A DNA stretch of 64,000 nucleotides from Thermicanus aegyptius DSM 12793 (GTDB taxonomy: Bacteria; Bacillota; Bacilli; Thermicanales; Thermicanaceae), in assembly GCF_000510645.1 (NCBI RefSeq), contig NZ_KI783301.1:441104-505103 (forward strand), given 5' to 3'. Positions within the stretch are counted from its first letter, which is position 1. Every line of letters starts with the position of its first letter. Of this stretch, positions 1 to 7,906 are shown in pieces. A program made the position numbers and the translations under genes. The notes beneath the pieces were generated by a model, which was given only the letters and a program-made list of their open reading frames with translations, did no database searches and was not told where the DNA came from.

Positions 1-1
1 G

Positions 2-118
2 TTAGCCGGAACCGAGGAAGAGAAACGGGCTCTTGCCCTCTATCTGGCGGAACTGAATAAAGAGTATTTGGCTTCGATCCATCGAGATCAACCCATACAG
101 CAAACCCAAGGAAAGTAG
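2..118 (+). CDS. C-terminal end of a probable c-type cytochrome (truncated by window start)
   Basis: Only the last 38 codons are present, read in the frame that ends at the TAG at 116-118. The visible end begins LAGTEEEKRALALYLAELNK, which resembles the C-terminal amphipathic helix of small class I cytochrome c domains (the 'sEeEkealaaYL' helix that packs against the haem). The haem-binding CxxCH would lie upstream and is not visible. It ends 16 bases before a multi-spanning membrane protein, so the two are probably one operon and may form one redox complex. Family assignment rests on a short helix only and is uncertain. Confidence 0.4.
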   Translation, partial: LAGTEEEKRALALYLAELNKEYLASIHRDQPIQQTQGK

Positions 119-134
119 AAAAGGAGGATGAAGG

Positions 135-1358
135 ATGGGAATCGATGTGACACAGCTCCTGGACCAATTGCGTTACCCCAGCGGAACCGACTTTTTTCCC
201 ATCGTGACGCAAATCTTAATGGTCGTCACCTGGGCAATACACATGTTTTTTGTGAACCTTGTCATCGGCGGCATGATTCTCAGCATTTACGGGTACTTGA
301 AAAAAGAGTTGCGCTGGAGGCGTGCCTCTCAGACGTTGGCCAATGTCGCGAAAATATCCTTGTCCCTTGCGATCGTTTTTGGGGTGGCCCCTCTCTTATT
401 TACCCAAACCATCTATGATAATCTCTGGTATACCGCCAATAACCTGTCTGCCTTCTGGGTGGTTTTGTTCGTCCCGGTAGCCATTGTCGCCTATTATCTA
501 CTTTACTTCTACTATTTCCGCAATAAAGAAAGAAGCGGAAAATGGGTTCTCTTCTTGGGGATTCCCTCCGTTCTGCTCATCTTGCTGGCAGGGGCAATCA
601 TGCACATTTTATCGTATCAACAGCTCTTTCCGGATCAATGGGTGAAATGGTACACCAACAATGGAACGACGATGAACACGGATGGATGGCATGTTTATGC
701 CTTCAATATCCCGCGCTATCTTCTCTTTATCCTGTTATCTTTCTTCGTGACCGGGATCTACATGATGCTCTACGCCTGGTATTTTCGCCAACGCCAAGAT
801 AAAGATCAGGGAGAGCTTGCTTGGTTTAAAGAGGTGGGAAGAAAGGCAGCGCTTTTTTTCGGGGGATTCCTCATCCTCGATGTGATCCTCTATAATGCCC
901 TCCAGGGAAGCCTGTTGAACCCCATCATATGGGTGATCGTCGCTTTCTTGCTCCTGAGCTGGTTTCTTTTGATGTTGCTGGGGAAATCGCCTCACGATGG
1001 AGCGGTCCCCACCCTGATCACCTTCGCATTTCTCTCCGTTTTGGCGGTGGGGGTCATGCGGGAAGCAATACGAATGTTTGAACTAAGGAAATTTCAGTAT
1101 TCCGTTTACAATTATCCTCTACGCCTTGATCTCTTTGGTCCTTCCTTTTTCTTTGCCACCCTCTTGGTGGGCATTGCCGTCTTTGTCTTTGTTCTTTACA
1201 TGCTCTATCAAGCGGGGAAGAAAGAAGGCCATTACGATGCGCACCAGAATCAAACGATCGTCTCCCTATGGAAATTTTCTTTCTATGCGCTGGTGATGTG
1301 GCTGATCGTCTTCTGGGGGACCGGTGCCATCGTGGTGGCAAACATCAACCATTTTTAG
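135..1358 (+). CDS. polytopic membrane protein, probable redox partner of the upstream cytochrome
   Basis: A 407-residue protein with about ten predicted transmembrane segments (roughly 22-50, 70-95, 102-128, 137-158, 193-217, 238-255, 262-283, 292-310, 336-360, 380-400). Histidines lie in or beside membrane segments: in AIHMFF near residue 37, in AIMHIL near 155, and in GWHVYAFNIPRY near 186. This would suit haem b ligation and recalls cytochrome bd subunit I-like or quinol-dehydrogenase membrane subunits, but I cannot assign it to a named family. The start at 135 is chosen because AAGGAGG at 121-127 is correctly spaced; the ATG at 128 is in another frame and directly abuts that site. It follows a cytochrome c-like gene closely and is followed by a terminator, so it ends the operon. 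Confidence 0.6.
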   Translation: MGIDVTQLLDQLRYPSGTDFFPIVTQILMVVTWAIHMFFVNLVIGGMILSIYGYLKKELRWRRASQTLANVAKISLSLAIVFGVAPLLFTQTIYDNLWYTANNLSAFWVVLFVPVAIVAYYLLYFYYFRNKERSGKWVLFLGIPSVLLILLAGAIMHILSYQQLFPDQWVKWYTNNGTTMNTDGWHVYAFNIPRYLLFILLSFFVTGIYMMLYAWYFRQRQDKDQGELAWFKEVGRKAALFFGGFLILDVILYNALQGSLLNPIIWVIVAFLLLSWFLLMLLGKSPHDGAVPTLITFAFLSVLAVGVMREAIRMFELRKFQYSVYNYPLRLDLFGPSFFFATLLVGIAVFVFVLYMLYQAGKKEGHYDAHQNQTIVSLWKFSFYALVMWLIVFWGTGAIVVANINHF

Positions 1359-1385
1359 GGAGTCGACACAAATCATTTCATTTCG

Positions 1386-1426
1386 CCCTGGGTTGATTCA
1401 TGAAGAGAAACCCAGGGTTTCTTTTT
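1386..1426 (+). terminator. intrinsic terminator after the membrane-protein gene
   Basis: The 9-bp perfect stem CCCTGGGTT (1386-1394) / AACCCAGGG (1409-1417) is followed by TTTCTTTTT. It closes the cytochrome/membrane protein unit ahead of cbiP. Confidence 0.85.
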
Positions 1427-1581
1427 GTCGATTTCGCTTTTTCATTGGCCTGCAGAGATAAAGATGATAAAATAAGATTGGAAATAATTTGAACGAACGT
1501 CAGGTACGAAGTGGATCGGAAGTGGCTTTTCGCAGTGATATAGAGAAGATTAAACCGAATGGACGGATGGAGGTGTATAGT

Positions 1582-3129
1582 ATGTCCAAGAATCTGATGG
1601 TGGTTGGCACCGCCTCCAATGTGGGAAAGAGCATCTTGGTTACGGCACTCTGCCGGATTTTTGCGCAAGACGGGTTTCGAGTAGCCCCTTTTAAGGCACA
1701 AAATATGTCGCTTAATTCCGCCGCGACCCCCTCCGGACGTGAGATCGGGCGTGCGCAAGCGGCGCAGGCGGAAGCGGCGGGCGTTTTAGCCAATGAACAT
1801 ATGAATCCGGTTCTCCTTAAACCGATGCATGGAATGCGTACTCAGATCATTCTTCAGGGGCGTCTTTATGAGACGGTCACAGCTCGGGATTACTTTCATA
1901 ACCAAAAGCAAGCGCTATGGGAGGCGGTTGTCGATTCGTTCCGATTCTTAAGCGAACGTTATGAAATAATTGTGATGGAAGGGGCGGGCAGCCCTGTAGA
2001 AATGAATTTGAAACCCTATGAAATTGCAAATATGCGTGCCGCGGAGATGGCCGATGCCGCCGTCATTCTCGTAGCAGATATTGAGAGAGGGGGAGTGTTT
2101 GCCTCTGTCGTAGGCACATTGCACTTGTTGGAACCTTATGAACGGGCGAGGGTAAGAGGAATCGTGATCAATAAATTCCGCGGAGACCCTGCCCTTTTTG
2201 ACGATGGGGTGCGTTGGCTTGAAAAATTTACCGGCATACCGATTCTTGGAGTTCTGCCGTACATTGAGAATTTAGGGATCGATGAGGAAGATTCGATGGG
2301 ATTGGAATCTACACGGTACAAAAACTTAAAGATGGAAAAACACCGCCAACAAGAGCTGGTACAAATCGCGATCGTCCAGCTTCCCCACATGGCCAATTTC
2401 ACCGACTTTGATCCGCTCTTTCTGGAAGAGGGGGTACATGTTTACTTTTGCGAAAAACCGCAGGAGATAAAACAGGCGCATGCCGTTATCCTCCCGGGGA
2501 CCAAGAATACGATGGTCGATCTTCTCTGGCTTAAAGAAAACGGGTGGGTGACCCCTCTTTTGGATGCGCGCAGGGAGGGGAAACTTATGGTAGGAATCTG
2601 TGGAGGCTATCAAATGCTTGGACAGAAGATCTTAGATCCGGATCATCGGGAATCGGAGATCAGCGAGATGGATGGGTTGGGCTTTTTCGATACCATCACA
2701 AAGATCTGCGCTGAAAAGCGAACGGTTTTGGTCGAGGGAACTCTCTTAGGAAAATACGAGGGTCTTGATGTCGCAGGGTATGAGATTCATATGGGAATCA
2801 CGGAGTATGGATTGGAGTCGCAGCCCTTTGCCCACGTTAAAGAGTGGAATGAGAAGAAGTTGCGGACGGAGGGAAATCTCTCCCGTGATGGTCTGGTCAT
2901 CGGAACCTACCTGCATGGGATACTACATAACGATCGCTTTCGGAACGCCTTGCTTTCCGAGATACGAGAAAGGCATCGTCTTCCTCCGCAAGCATCGACT
3001 GGGTCGATGGCGCAGATTCGAGCGGACAGTTACGACCGTTTGGCGGAGATCGTCCGCCGACATCTCGACCTGAGGAAGATCTATCACATGCTGGGGATAC
3101 GTACCGACTTGCGCGACGGTATTAGATGA
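1582..3129 (+). CDS. cbiP: cobyric acid synthase (glutamine-hydrolysing)
   Basis: Amidates four carboxyl side chains of adenosylcobyrinate a,c-diamide to form adenosylcobyric acid, using glutamine and ATP, in the cytoplasm. The N-terminal P-loop-like domain of the CobQ/CobB/MinD/ParA type shows GTASNVGKSILVTALCRIF at about residues 9-27. The C-terminal class I amidotransferase-like (GATase) domain shows the nucleophile region VGICGGYQMLG near residue 340 and the catalytic GTYLHGILHN near 440. At 515 residues it matches the family. The ATG at 1582 is preceded by GGAGG at 1569-1573; an upstream TTG extension at 1489 has no such site and adds 31 unconserved residues. The gene stands alone, about 70 bases ahead of the cobalamin riboswitch that controls the lower-ligand genes, and is not itself behind the riboswitch. 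Confidence 0.93.
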   Translation: MSKNLMVVGTASNVGKSILVTALCRIFAQDGFRVAPFKAQNMSLNSAATPSGREIGRAQAAQAEAAGVLANEHMNPVLLKPMHGMRTQIILQGRLYETVTARDYFHNQKQALWEAVVDSFRFLSERYEIIVMEGAGSPVEMNLKPYEIANMRAAEMADAAVILVADIERGGVFASVVGTLHLLEPYERARVRGIVINKFRGDPALFDDGVRWLEKFTGIPILGVLPYIENLGIDEEDSMGLESTRYKNLKMEKHRQQELVQIAIVQLPHMANFTDFDPLFLEEGVHVYFCEKPQEIKQAHAVILPGTKNTMVDLLWLKENGWVTPLLDARREGKLMVGICGGYQMLGQKILDPDHRESEISEMDGLGFFDTITKICAEKRTVLVEGTLLGKYEGLDVAGYEIHMGITEYGLESQPFAHVKEWNEKKLRTEGNLSRDGLVIGTYLHGILHNDRFRNALLSEIRERHRLPPQASTGSMAQIRADSYDRLAEIVRRHLDLRKIYHMLGIRTDLRDGIR

Positions 3130-3189
3130 GAGCAAATTGAACACTTGCCTACTTGCAAAAATTTTACTATAATTAATCTTGAATTTAAA

Positions 3190-3496
3190 TTGCATACACT
3201 CTTTTAGGTCACTTAGTCCAGTGACTACGTGTTAATAGGGAAGTCCGGTGAAAAGCCGGCGCGGTCCCGCCACTGTAAGCAGCGAGAGATGTTCACGCCG
3301 AAAGGCAACCACTGTGTACGTTGTGCATGGGAAGGGGAACAGATCGAGGAACTGCAAGCCAGGAGACCTGCCTAAGAGAGAGCAAGCTCCCTTCGAGGAA
3401 AAGGGCAACGGCAGATTCGGATGCGATGAAACGTTGAGATGTCTATCCACATATCCGTTTGCACGAGAGGTTTCCTTAAAGGAGATCTCTTTTTTT
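3190..3496 (+). promoter_or_regulatory. cobalamin (adenosylcobalamin) riboswitch with terminator
   Basis: Conserved cobalamin aptamer elements are visible in order: AATAGGGAAG at 3234-3243, the core GCCGGCGCGGTCCCGCCACT at 3255-3274 and the B12 box AGCCAGGAGACCTGCCT at 3357-3373. About 90 bases further on is a 12-bp hairpin ending in a T-run (3465-3496), the expected OFF-state terminator. The next gene is cobT. High B12 is therefore expected to terminate transcription before cobT-cobS-cobC. The 5' boundary of the aptamer is approximate. Confidence 0.95.
3465..3496 (+). terminator. riboswitch expression-platform terminator
   Basis: Stem GAGAGGTTTCCT (3465-3476) pairs with AGGAGATCTCTT across the loop TAA, with two or three G-T pairs, and runs into a T tract ending at 3496. 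It sits between the B12 box and cobT, as expected for a transcription-terminating riboswitch. Confidence 0.8.
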
Positions 3497-3635
3497 GGTG
3501 TCAAATCTGGGGAAAGTAGAATAGATAAACAGACGCTTCATCCCTATAAGCGGTCTTTAAAGAATTAGATCATGGTTGTGCCGTTTCCCCATCCACAGGA
3601 AAGGTTGAAAAAATAGATGGAAGAGGTGTTTTTGG

Positions 3636-4706
3636 ATGAGTACGCGTTCACGGATTGAAGGGGCGATCGCTCAGATCCCGGATCTGAACCGGGAAGCGAT
3701 GGAGCTGGTGGCGGCGCACCTGGATCAGTTGACCAAACCCCCCGGAAGCTTGGGAAAGTTAGAGGAAATTGCCATCCGATTGGCAGGAATGACCGGGATG
3801 GAGCGCCCGGAATTCCCCGACAAACGGATCATCATCATGGCGGCAGACCACGGAATTGCAGCGGAGGGGGTTTCCGCCTTTCCGCAAGAGGTGACGCGGC
3901 AGATGGTGGTCAACTTCCTGCATGGAGGAGCAGCGATCAACGTAATTTCCCGTCAGGTGGGAGCTCAAGTCATCTGTGTCGATGTGGGGGTAGCAGCGGA
4001 ATTATCTCTTCCCGGTTTAGTTCAGAAGAAAATCGCCTTCGGCACGAAGAATTTCCTACGGGAACAGGCGATGAGTGAAGAGGAAGCAGTGCAGGCGGTC
4101 TGGGCCGGAATTGAGGTGGCACATTGGGCGGCGGATTCAGGGGCTAACCTGCTGGCTACAGGGGAGATGGGGATCGGCAATACGACGGCTAGTTCCGCAT
4201 TGCTCGCTGCACTAACCGGCCTTCCTGTAAAAGAGGTCATCGGTGCAGGCACAGGGGTTTCCCAGGGACGTCTGAGGCATAAAGAACATGTGATCGAAAC
4301 GGCATTAAGGCTTCATCAACCCGATCCACAGGATCCGTTTGATGTTCTGCGTAAAGTGGGGGGACTTGAGATTGCTGCCTTGGCAGGTCTAATCATCGGA
4401 GCGGCTGGAAGGAGAATTCCCGTGGTGGTGGATGGTTTCATCTCAACGGTAGCTGCCCTGATCGCGGTGAGAATGGCACCCAAGGCAAAACCGTTCTTAC
4501 TTGCTTCACATCTTTCACAAGAACCGGGACATGCGGTGGCGCTACGGCATCTTGGCCTTGATCCGATCTTTCAGATGGAGATGCGTTTGGGAGAAGGGAC
4601 AGGAGCTGCACTCCTCTTCCCGGTGATTGATACGGTCATGCACATTCTGCGTGAGATGGCCACCTTCGCATCAGCAGGTGTGGCAGAGAAGAGGAATAAC
4701 GAATGA
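3636..4706 (+). CDS. cobT: nicotinate-nucleotide--dimethylbenzimidazole phosphoribosyltransferase
   Basis: Transfers ribose phosphate from nicotinate mononucleotide to dimethylbenzimidazole, making alpha-ribazole 5'-phosphate for the lower ligand of cobalamin. Family hallmarks include LTKPPGSLGKLEEIA at about residues 32-46, IIIMAADHGIAAEGVSAFPQEVT near 66-88, the glycine-rich GEMGIGNTTASSALLAAL near 176 and the C-terminal MRLGEGTGAALLFPV with the catalytic glutamate. The length of 356 residues is standard. It is the first gene behind the cobalamin riboswitch and is co-oriented with cobS and cobC. The small frame that follows its stop may be a cobU remnant. Confidence 0.96.
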   Translation: MSTRSRIEGAIAQIPDLNREAMELVAAHLDQLTKPPGSLGKLEEIAIRLAGMTGMERPEFPDKRIIIMAADHGIAAEGVSAFPQEVTRQMVVNFLHGGAAINVISRQVGAQVICVDVGVAAELSLPGLVQKKIAFGTKNFLREQAMSEEEAVQAVWAGIEVAHWAADSGANLLATGEMGIGNTTASSALLAALTGLPVKEVIGAGTGVSQGRLRHKEHVIETALRLHQPDPQDPFDVLRKVGGLEIAALAGLIIGAAGRRIPVVVDGFISTVAALIAVRMAPKAKPFLLASHLSQEPGHAVALRHLGLDPIFQMEMRLGEGTGAALLFPVIDTVMHILREMATFASAGVAEKRNNE

Positions 4707-4809
4707 ACAAACCTGGGTGGTCGTCTCCGATGAGGGTGGTCTGGGAGGAGTGGCTCTCTCCACTCGGGAGTTGGTAAGCCGATCTTTTCGGAGATCTAAA
4801 ACAGACTAA
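4702..4809 (+). pseudogene. possible C-terminal remnant of cobU (adenosylcobinamide kinase)
   Basis: After the cobT stop, a different frame reads TWVVVSDEGGLGGVALSTR and then a basic SRSFRRSKTD before stopping. CobU/CobP proteins carry near their end a block of the form VVVSNEVGxGVVPxxxxxRxFRD, and this peptide resembles it with several changes (NEVG to DEGG). No CobU P-loop is present and the fragment has no start of its own, so if the resemblance is real the gene has lost its first roughly 140 codons. Position between cobT and cobS is where cobU commonly occurs. The match is short and made by eye, so chance resemblance remains possible. Confidence 0.35.
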
Positions 4810-4825
4810 AAGGGGGGGATACGAG

Positions 4826-5584
4826 ATGAAATCCTTCTGGCTGGCTCTTTCATTCTTAACCACGATTCCTACGCCTACATTTTCGGCAAACGAGCGTGAG
4901 GCAAGCGGAAGCGTTCGTTATTATCCGCTCGTGGGGTTACTCCTCGGTCTGCTGCTCTGGGGGATCGCGGTCTTGTTTTCACTGTTCTTACCCACTTTAC
5001 CAACTCTCCTTTCCAGCCTTCTTCTCCTTACATTCTGGGTTTATCTTACAGGGGGGTTGCACCTGGACGGATTGATGGATTTAGCGGACGGGTTAGGCAG
5101 TCATCGCAGCAGAGATCGAATTCTAGAGATTATGAAAGATTCGCGCGTGGGAGCGATGGGAGTGATCGCCGGTATACTCCTCATATTCATTAAAACAGTC
5201 TCTATTTATGAAGTGTTCAATGGGCTACCGCTGGAGCTCCTTATTCTTGTACCGATGCTTGCTCGTGTGGGGCTTCTCTTTCCAATTTATTTCTATCCTT
5301 ATCTGACGGAACGGGGGATGGGAGCGGGACTGAAACAAGGAGTGACGCGTTGGCTTTTACTTCTTTGGCCGGTTGTCTTGTTCGTTTTGACCGTACTTCT
5401 CTTGGGCTTTTCCACCATGATTTGGATTCTTTTCGCCTTGGCGTTTGCTGCGCTCTTCATTCATCGTGTTGCCAAGAAACTTGGCGGACTGACGGGGGAT
5501 GCCTACGGGGCCTATATCGAGGTAACGGAGACCCTTGCCCTATTGCTGTTTAACATTGGTCATGCGATTTACGATAGAATCTAA
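4826..5584 (+). CDS. cobS: adenosylcobinamide-GDP ribazoletransferase (cobalamin synthase)
   Basis: Membrane enzyme joining adenosylcobinamide-GDP to alpha-ribazole (phosphate), the last assembly step of the nucleotide loop. The 252 residues start MKSFWLALSFLTTIPTP, a typical CobS N-terminus. The conserved acidic motif GGLHLDGLMDLADGLGSHRSRDRILEIMKDSRVGAMG at about residues 76-112 carries the metal-binding aspartates, and LGGLTGDAYGA near 217 is the second CobS motif. Several hydrophobic spans fit the integral-membrane topology. The start is preceded by AAAGGGGGG. It lies in the riboswitch-controlled operon between cobT and cobC. Confidence 0.95.
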   Translation: MKSFWLALSFLTTIPTPTFSANEREASGSVRYYPLVGLLLGLLLWGIAVLFSLFLPTLPTLLSSLLLLTFWVYLTGGLHLDGLMDLADGLGSHRSRDRILEIMKDSRVGAMGVIAGILLIFIKTVSIYEVFNGLPLELLILVPMLARVGLLFPIYFYPYLTERGMGAGLKQGVTRWLLLLWPVVLFVLTVLLLGFSTMIWILFALAFAALFIHRVAKKLGGLTGDAYGAYIEVTETLALLLFNIGHAIYDRI

Positions 5585-5762
5585 TCGTTAGAATCGTCCC
5601 GTATCTTAACGAATACCTTCTTGATCGTGAATGCTCCTATGCTGATGGAATCGCACCTGCAGAAAGAAGAGAAAGGTTTCCTTTTACGGGGGTTCATCTT
5701 CGGTGAACGGGAACTTCGTTTGGATATGATGGGCATCCCATGCGGGGGAGGGTAGATGTAGA
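5585..5762 (+). other. 178-base gap between cobS and cobC with an unexplained open frame
   Basis: One frame stays open from about 5589 to its TAG at 5754-5756 and ends RLDMMGIPCGGG. It has no clear ribosome-binding site or recognisable motif. It may be decayed coding sequence in a cobalamin operon that also appears to have lost cobU, or simply non-coding. No function is proposed. Confidence 0.2.
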
Positions 5763-6377
5763 ATGCGCTGGATTTGGGTGAGACATGGACGAACCGCAGC
5801 CAATGTGATGAAACGGTACATCGGTCATCTGGATGAACCTCTTGATGAAGTGGGCGTGGATCAAGCCGATCGTCTAGCGGAAGCCTTTCGTGATTTTCCC
5901 ATTACGCGTATTTACTCAAGTGATTTGCGCAGAGCGCAAGCAACCGCTTCGGCTATCGCACAGGTTCATCAACAGAATCCCATTCTTACCCCGGCACTCC
6001 GCGAGCTGAATTTTGGCGATTGGGAAGGAAAGAGTTACGAGGAGATTGCACATAGCGATGCCTTATTGCTTTCCCGATGGCTCGCGAATCCCTGTGAAAT
6101 CGCACCACCCAATGGGGAACGTCTAGAAGAACTGGGTGCGCGTTTCGATCGGTGGTTACGTTCAGAACTGGGACAAATGCAGGAGGAGGGGACCTATCTT
6201 TTCGTCACTCATGGCGGACCCATCCGATGGTTCCTTTCTCAATATGCCATCCCTAAGCGATCCTTTTGGGATGTGACGGTTCCTACGCATGGGGATAGTC
6301 TTGTATTGGACGTCATATGTACGGAAGAGGGATTCCGCTATTTAAGCCAAGACAACTGGATCGCTCCGTCTATGTGA
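5763..6377 (+). CDS. cobC: histidine phosphatase family protein, probable alpha-ribazole phosphatase
   Basis: Predicted to remove the 5' phosphate from alpha-ribazole phosphate (or adenosylcobalamin phosphate) in nucleotide-loop assembly. The N-terminal WVRHGRTAAN at residues 5-14 is the RHG catalytic motif. YSSDLRRAQATA near 57 and ELNFGDWEGKSYEEI near 80 are family signatures, and the second catalytic histidine is in FVTHGGPIRWFL near 150. The length of 204 residues is normal. The fold alone does not separate CobC from other phosphoglycerate-mutase-like phosphatases; the position behind cobT and cobS in a B12-riboswitch operon supports the call. Confidence 0.85.
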   Translation: MRWIWVRHGRTAANVMKRYIGHLDEPLDEVGVDQADRLAEAFRDFPITRIYSSDLRRAQATASAIAQVHQQNPILTPALRELNFGDWEGKSYEEIAHSDALLLSRWLANPCEIAPPNGERLEELGARFDRWLRSELGQMQEEGTYLFVTHGGPIRWFLSQYAIPKRSFWDVTVPTHGDSLVLDVICTEEGFRYLSQDNWIAPSM

Positions 6378-6732
6378 TGCGACCTTTGAACATCAATTCA
6401 GAGATAACGTTCAAATCGATTGTATCCAAAGATACACTCCTTCGATTCTATGGTATTTGTTCATTATAGTACTTTAATTTGTATCTTACATCTCTAAGGT
6501 AAATCCATTGCTTTGACTGAGGGTGTTAAATTTGCTTGATTCATTTTATCCAAAAATCCTGGTTGTTTTAGGTGTTTTAGGGTTATTTTAACGCCTTGCC
6601 CGATAGCTCTTTTGGATTCGTTCAAATTCCTTCTGGATTGTTAACTCGCCGTTGATGATCCCTGTTAATCATTAAAATTGACGAAACTTTCATAGTTATC
6701 TTAAGTAAAATATATATAAAAAGGAAATCGTG
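6378..6732 (+). other. AT-rich intergenic stretch, no gene seen
   Basis: About 355 bases after cobC carry no frame of coding character on either strand. The only structure I see is the small hairpin TGTATC-CAAA-GATACA at 6421-6436, which lacks a T-run. The composition is visibly more AT-rich than the flanking genes, and this may be the promoter region for the downstream lipoprotein unit. Confidence 0.4.
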
Positions 6733-6801
6733 ATGGGTGGTGATGTCTTGAAACAGTTATTCTCCAAGGACACAGAGGAACTGGTTAAGGAATATTCATA
6801 G
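6733..6801 (+). CDS. possible 22-residue peptide ORF
   Basis: ATG at 6733 follows AAGGA (6721-6725) at normal spacing and reads MGGDVLKQLFSKDTEELVKE plus two residues before TAG. It is hydrophilic and helical in character and resembles no family I know. It may be a leader peptide or may not be translated. It precedes a second short frame (6812-6877) and the lipoprotein at 6861. Confidence 0.25.
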   Translation: MGGDVLKQLFSKDTEELVKEYS

Positions 6802-6811
6802 AAGGGAGAAA

Positions 6812-6877
6812 ATGATGAACAGAAAGTTGAGAAAACTGTTCAATCAGAAGGAGGAAAAGGATGAAAACATGGTATAA
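6812..6877 (+). CDS. possible 21-residue basic peptide overlapping the lipoprotein start
   Basis: ATG-ATG at 6812 follows GAAGGGAG (6801-6808). The peptide begins MMNRKLRKLFNQKEEKDE and ends 17 bases inside the lipoprotein gene at 6861, in a different frame. Such an overlap could couple translation of the two. Length and lack of homologues known to me keep the confidence low. Confidence 0.25.
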   Translation: MMNRKLRKLFNQKEEKDENMV

Positions 6878-7376
6878 AATCATCCCTGTTCTTATGGTTC
6901 TGAACGTATTGCTATTAAGCGGCTGTGTGGACACCCTAACAGTTACGAAAGATTCTTTCGCTCAAGAAGAGGAATGGCAAGAGAGCGCCGTTATTGAATA
7001 TCCCACCACGGTTACGGAAGATGGCCAAAAGGGGACCGTTCTTTTTCGCCTAGGAAACAACGGGCGTTTTGCATGGCTGGAATCTCCGCTCGATCCTTTT
7101 AAAGTTGGCAATGCGCCGAAAATCATGTGGCTTTTCTGGGGGAAGGAAGAGGAGTTAAAAGGTGTTGTCAGGGTGGAGGCCGTTCAAAAGGGAACAAATA
7201 AGAAGATGACGGTGTTTACCACGTCGAATAAACCGGAAACCTTACACCCCTTCTATGGAGCAAACCATTCATTAATGTCTAATGTACGAATGCCCGATGA
7301 AGGAGGGTTATGGAGGTTTGAGGTTTATATTGACGGCAAACCGTTTGGGTACGTCGTGGTAAATGTTCAGGAATAA
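6861..7376 (+). CDS. lipoprotein, DUF4871-like
   Basis: A 171-residue exported lipoprotein: MKTWYKIIPVLMVLNVLLLSGC is a signal peptide with the lipobox LLSGC, giving lipidated Cys22. The mature part has a beta-rich look. The block KIMWLFWGKEEELKGVVRVEA, followed later by GANHSLMSNVRMPDEGGLWRFEVYIDGK, resembles the Bacillales DUF4871 lipoproteins as I remember them ('...YMWHFWG...', '...LPxSGxWKLxxY...'). Function is unknown. AAGGAGGAAAAGG upstream is a good ribosome-binding site. It stands in an accessory patch between the cobalamin and ytoI regions and may be preceded by short peptide ORFs. Confidence 0.65.
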   Translation: MKTWYKIIPVLMVLNVLLLSGCVDTLTVTKDSFAQEEEWQESAVIEYPTTVTEDGQKGTVLFRLGNNGRFAWLESPLDPFKVGNAPKIMWLFWGKEEELKGVVRVEAVQKGTNKKMTVFTTSNKPETLHPFYGANHSLMSNVRMPDEGGLWRFEVYIDGKPFGYVVVNVQE

Positions 7377-7512
7377 GCGAACGGGAAACATCAATGTTTT
7401 TCATTTTTCCGTGATGCACTCTTCACAACAACGAACCATTTCCGCCCGTGTCCTAAACCTTCCCCTTCTGAATAGAATAGAGTAAAGCAAACTCGGAGGG
7501 GGATCGATCCAC

Positions 7513-7755
7513 ATGAAGAGAATGCGTTCTTTTTTTTATATGGTGATTTCTTTCACCCTTTTGCTGTATGGTGTTCCTCGCTTTCATTTAAACGGCATCC
7601 AATCCATCGAAGAAGGGTTTGCCATCCTCTGGACCTTTTTCGCCCTCCTCGTGATTGGAGCCCACCTTTTTCGATGGCTGGAAGAACCTGGTGAACCCCA
7701 AGCTCCGGGGAAATACCCGGAGATGAAGAGAATCCGTTCTTTTCAACGCAGGTAA
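7513..7755 (+). CDS. small membrane protein, unknown function
   Basis: An 80-residue protein with a predicted membrane segment near residues 5-24 (SFFYMVISFTLLLYGVPRF) and a second near 33-53 (GFAILWTFFALLVIGAHLF), followed by a charged proline-rich tail ending in basic residues. GGAGGGGG precedes the ATG. I do not recognise a family. The first and last segments share the short sequence MKR(M/I)RSF, which may be coincidence. It sits between the lipoprotein and ytoI with no clear operon partner. Confidence 0.55.
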   Translation: MKRMRSFFYMVISFTLLLYGVPRFHLNGIQSIEEGFAILWTFFALLVIGAHLFRWLEEPGEPQAPGKYPEMKRIRSFQRR

Positions 7756-7839
7756 AGATCTTTGCTTTTGATCCCTATTCGTGATGTATCGTGTTAAACA
7801 GCTTTCGCCATGAGGGGTCCAAAAGAGGGCGGCGTACCC

Positions 7840-7868
7840 TTGTAACAGATGAGGAACTGTATTATGAT
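7840..7868 (+). promoter_or_regulatory. sigma-A type promoter for ytoI
   Basis: TTGTAA (7840-7845), a 17-base spacer and TATGAT (7863-7868) lie about 40 bases ahead of the ytoI start. Confidence 0.6.
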
Positions 7869-7906
7869 AATTCCATCCACTGTATCAGAGAGGATGGAGG
7901 GGTAAG

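Noticed and set aside
128-418. Reading frame overlapping the first membrane-protein gene
   Set aside because: Same strand, other frame; its ATG abuts the ribosome-binding site used by the frame at 135, and composition is non-coding.
1489-1581. N-terminal extension of cbiP from a TTG
   Set aside because: No ribosome-binding site, and the extra 31 residues precede the normal P-loop N-terminus. The ATG at 1582 has GGAGG at good spacing.
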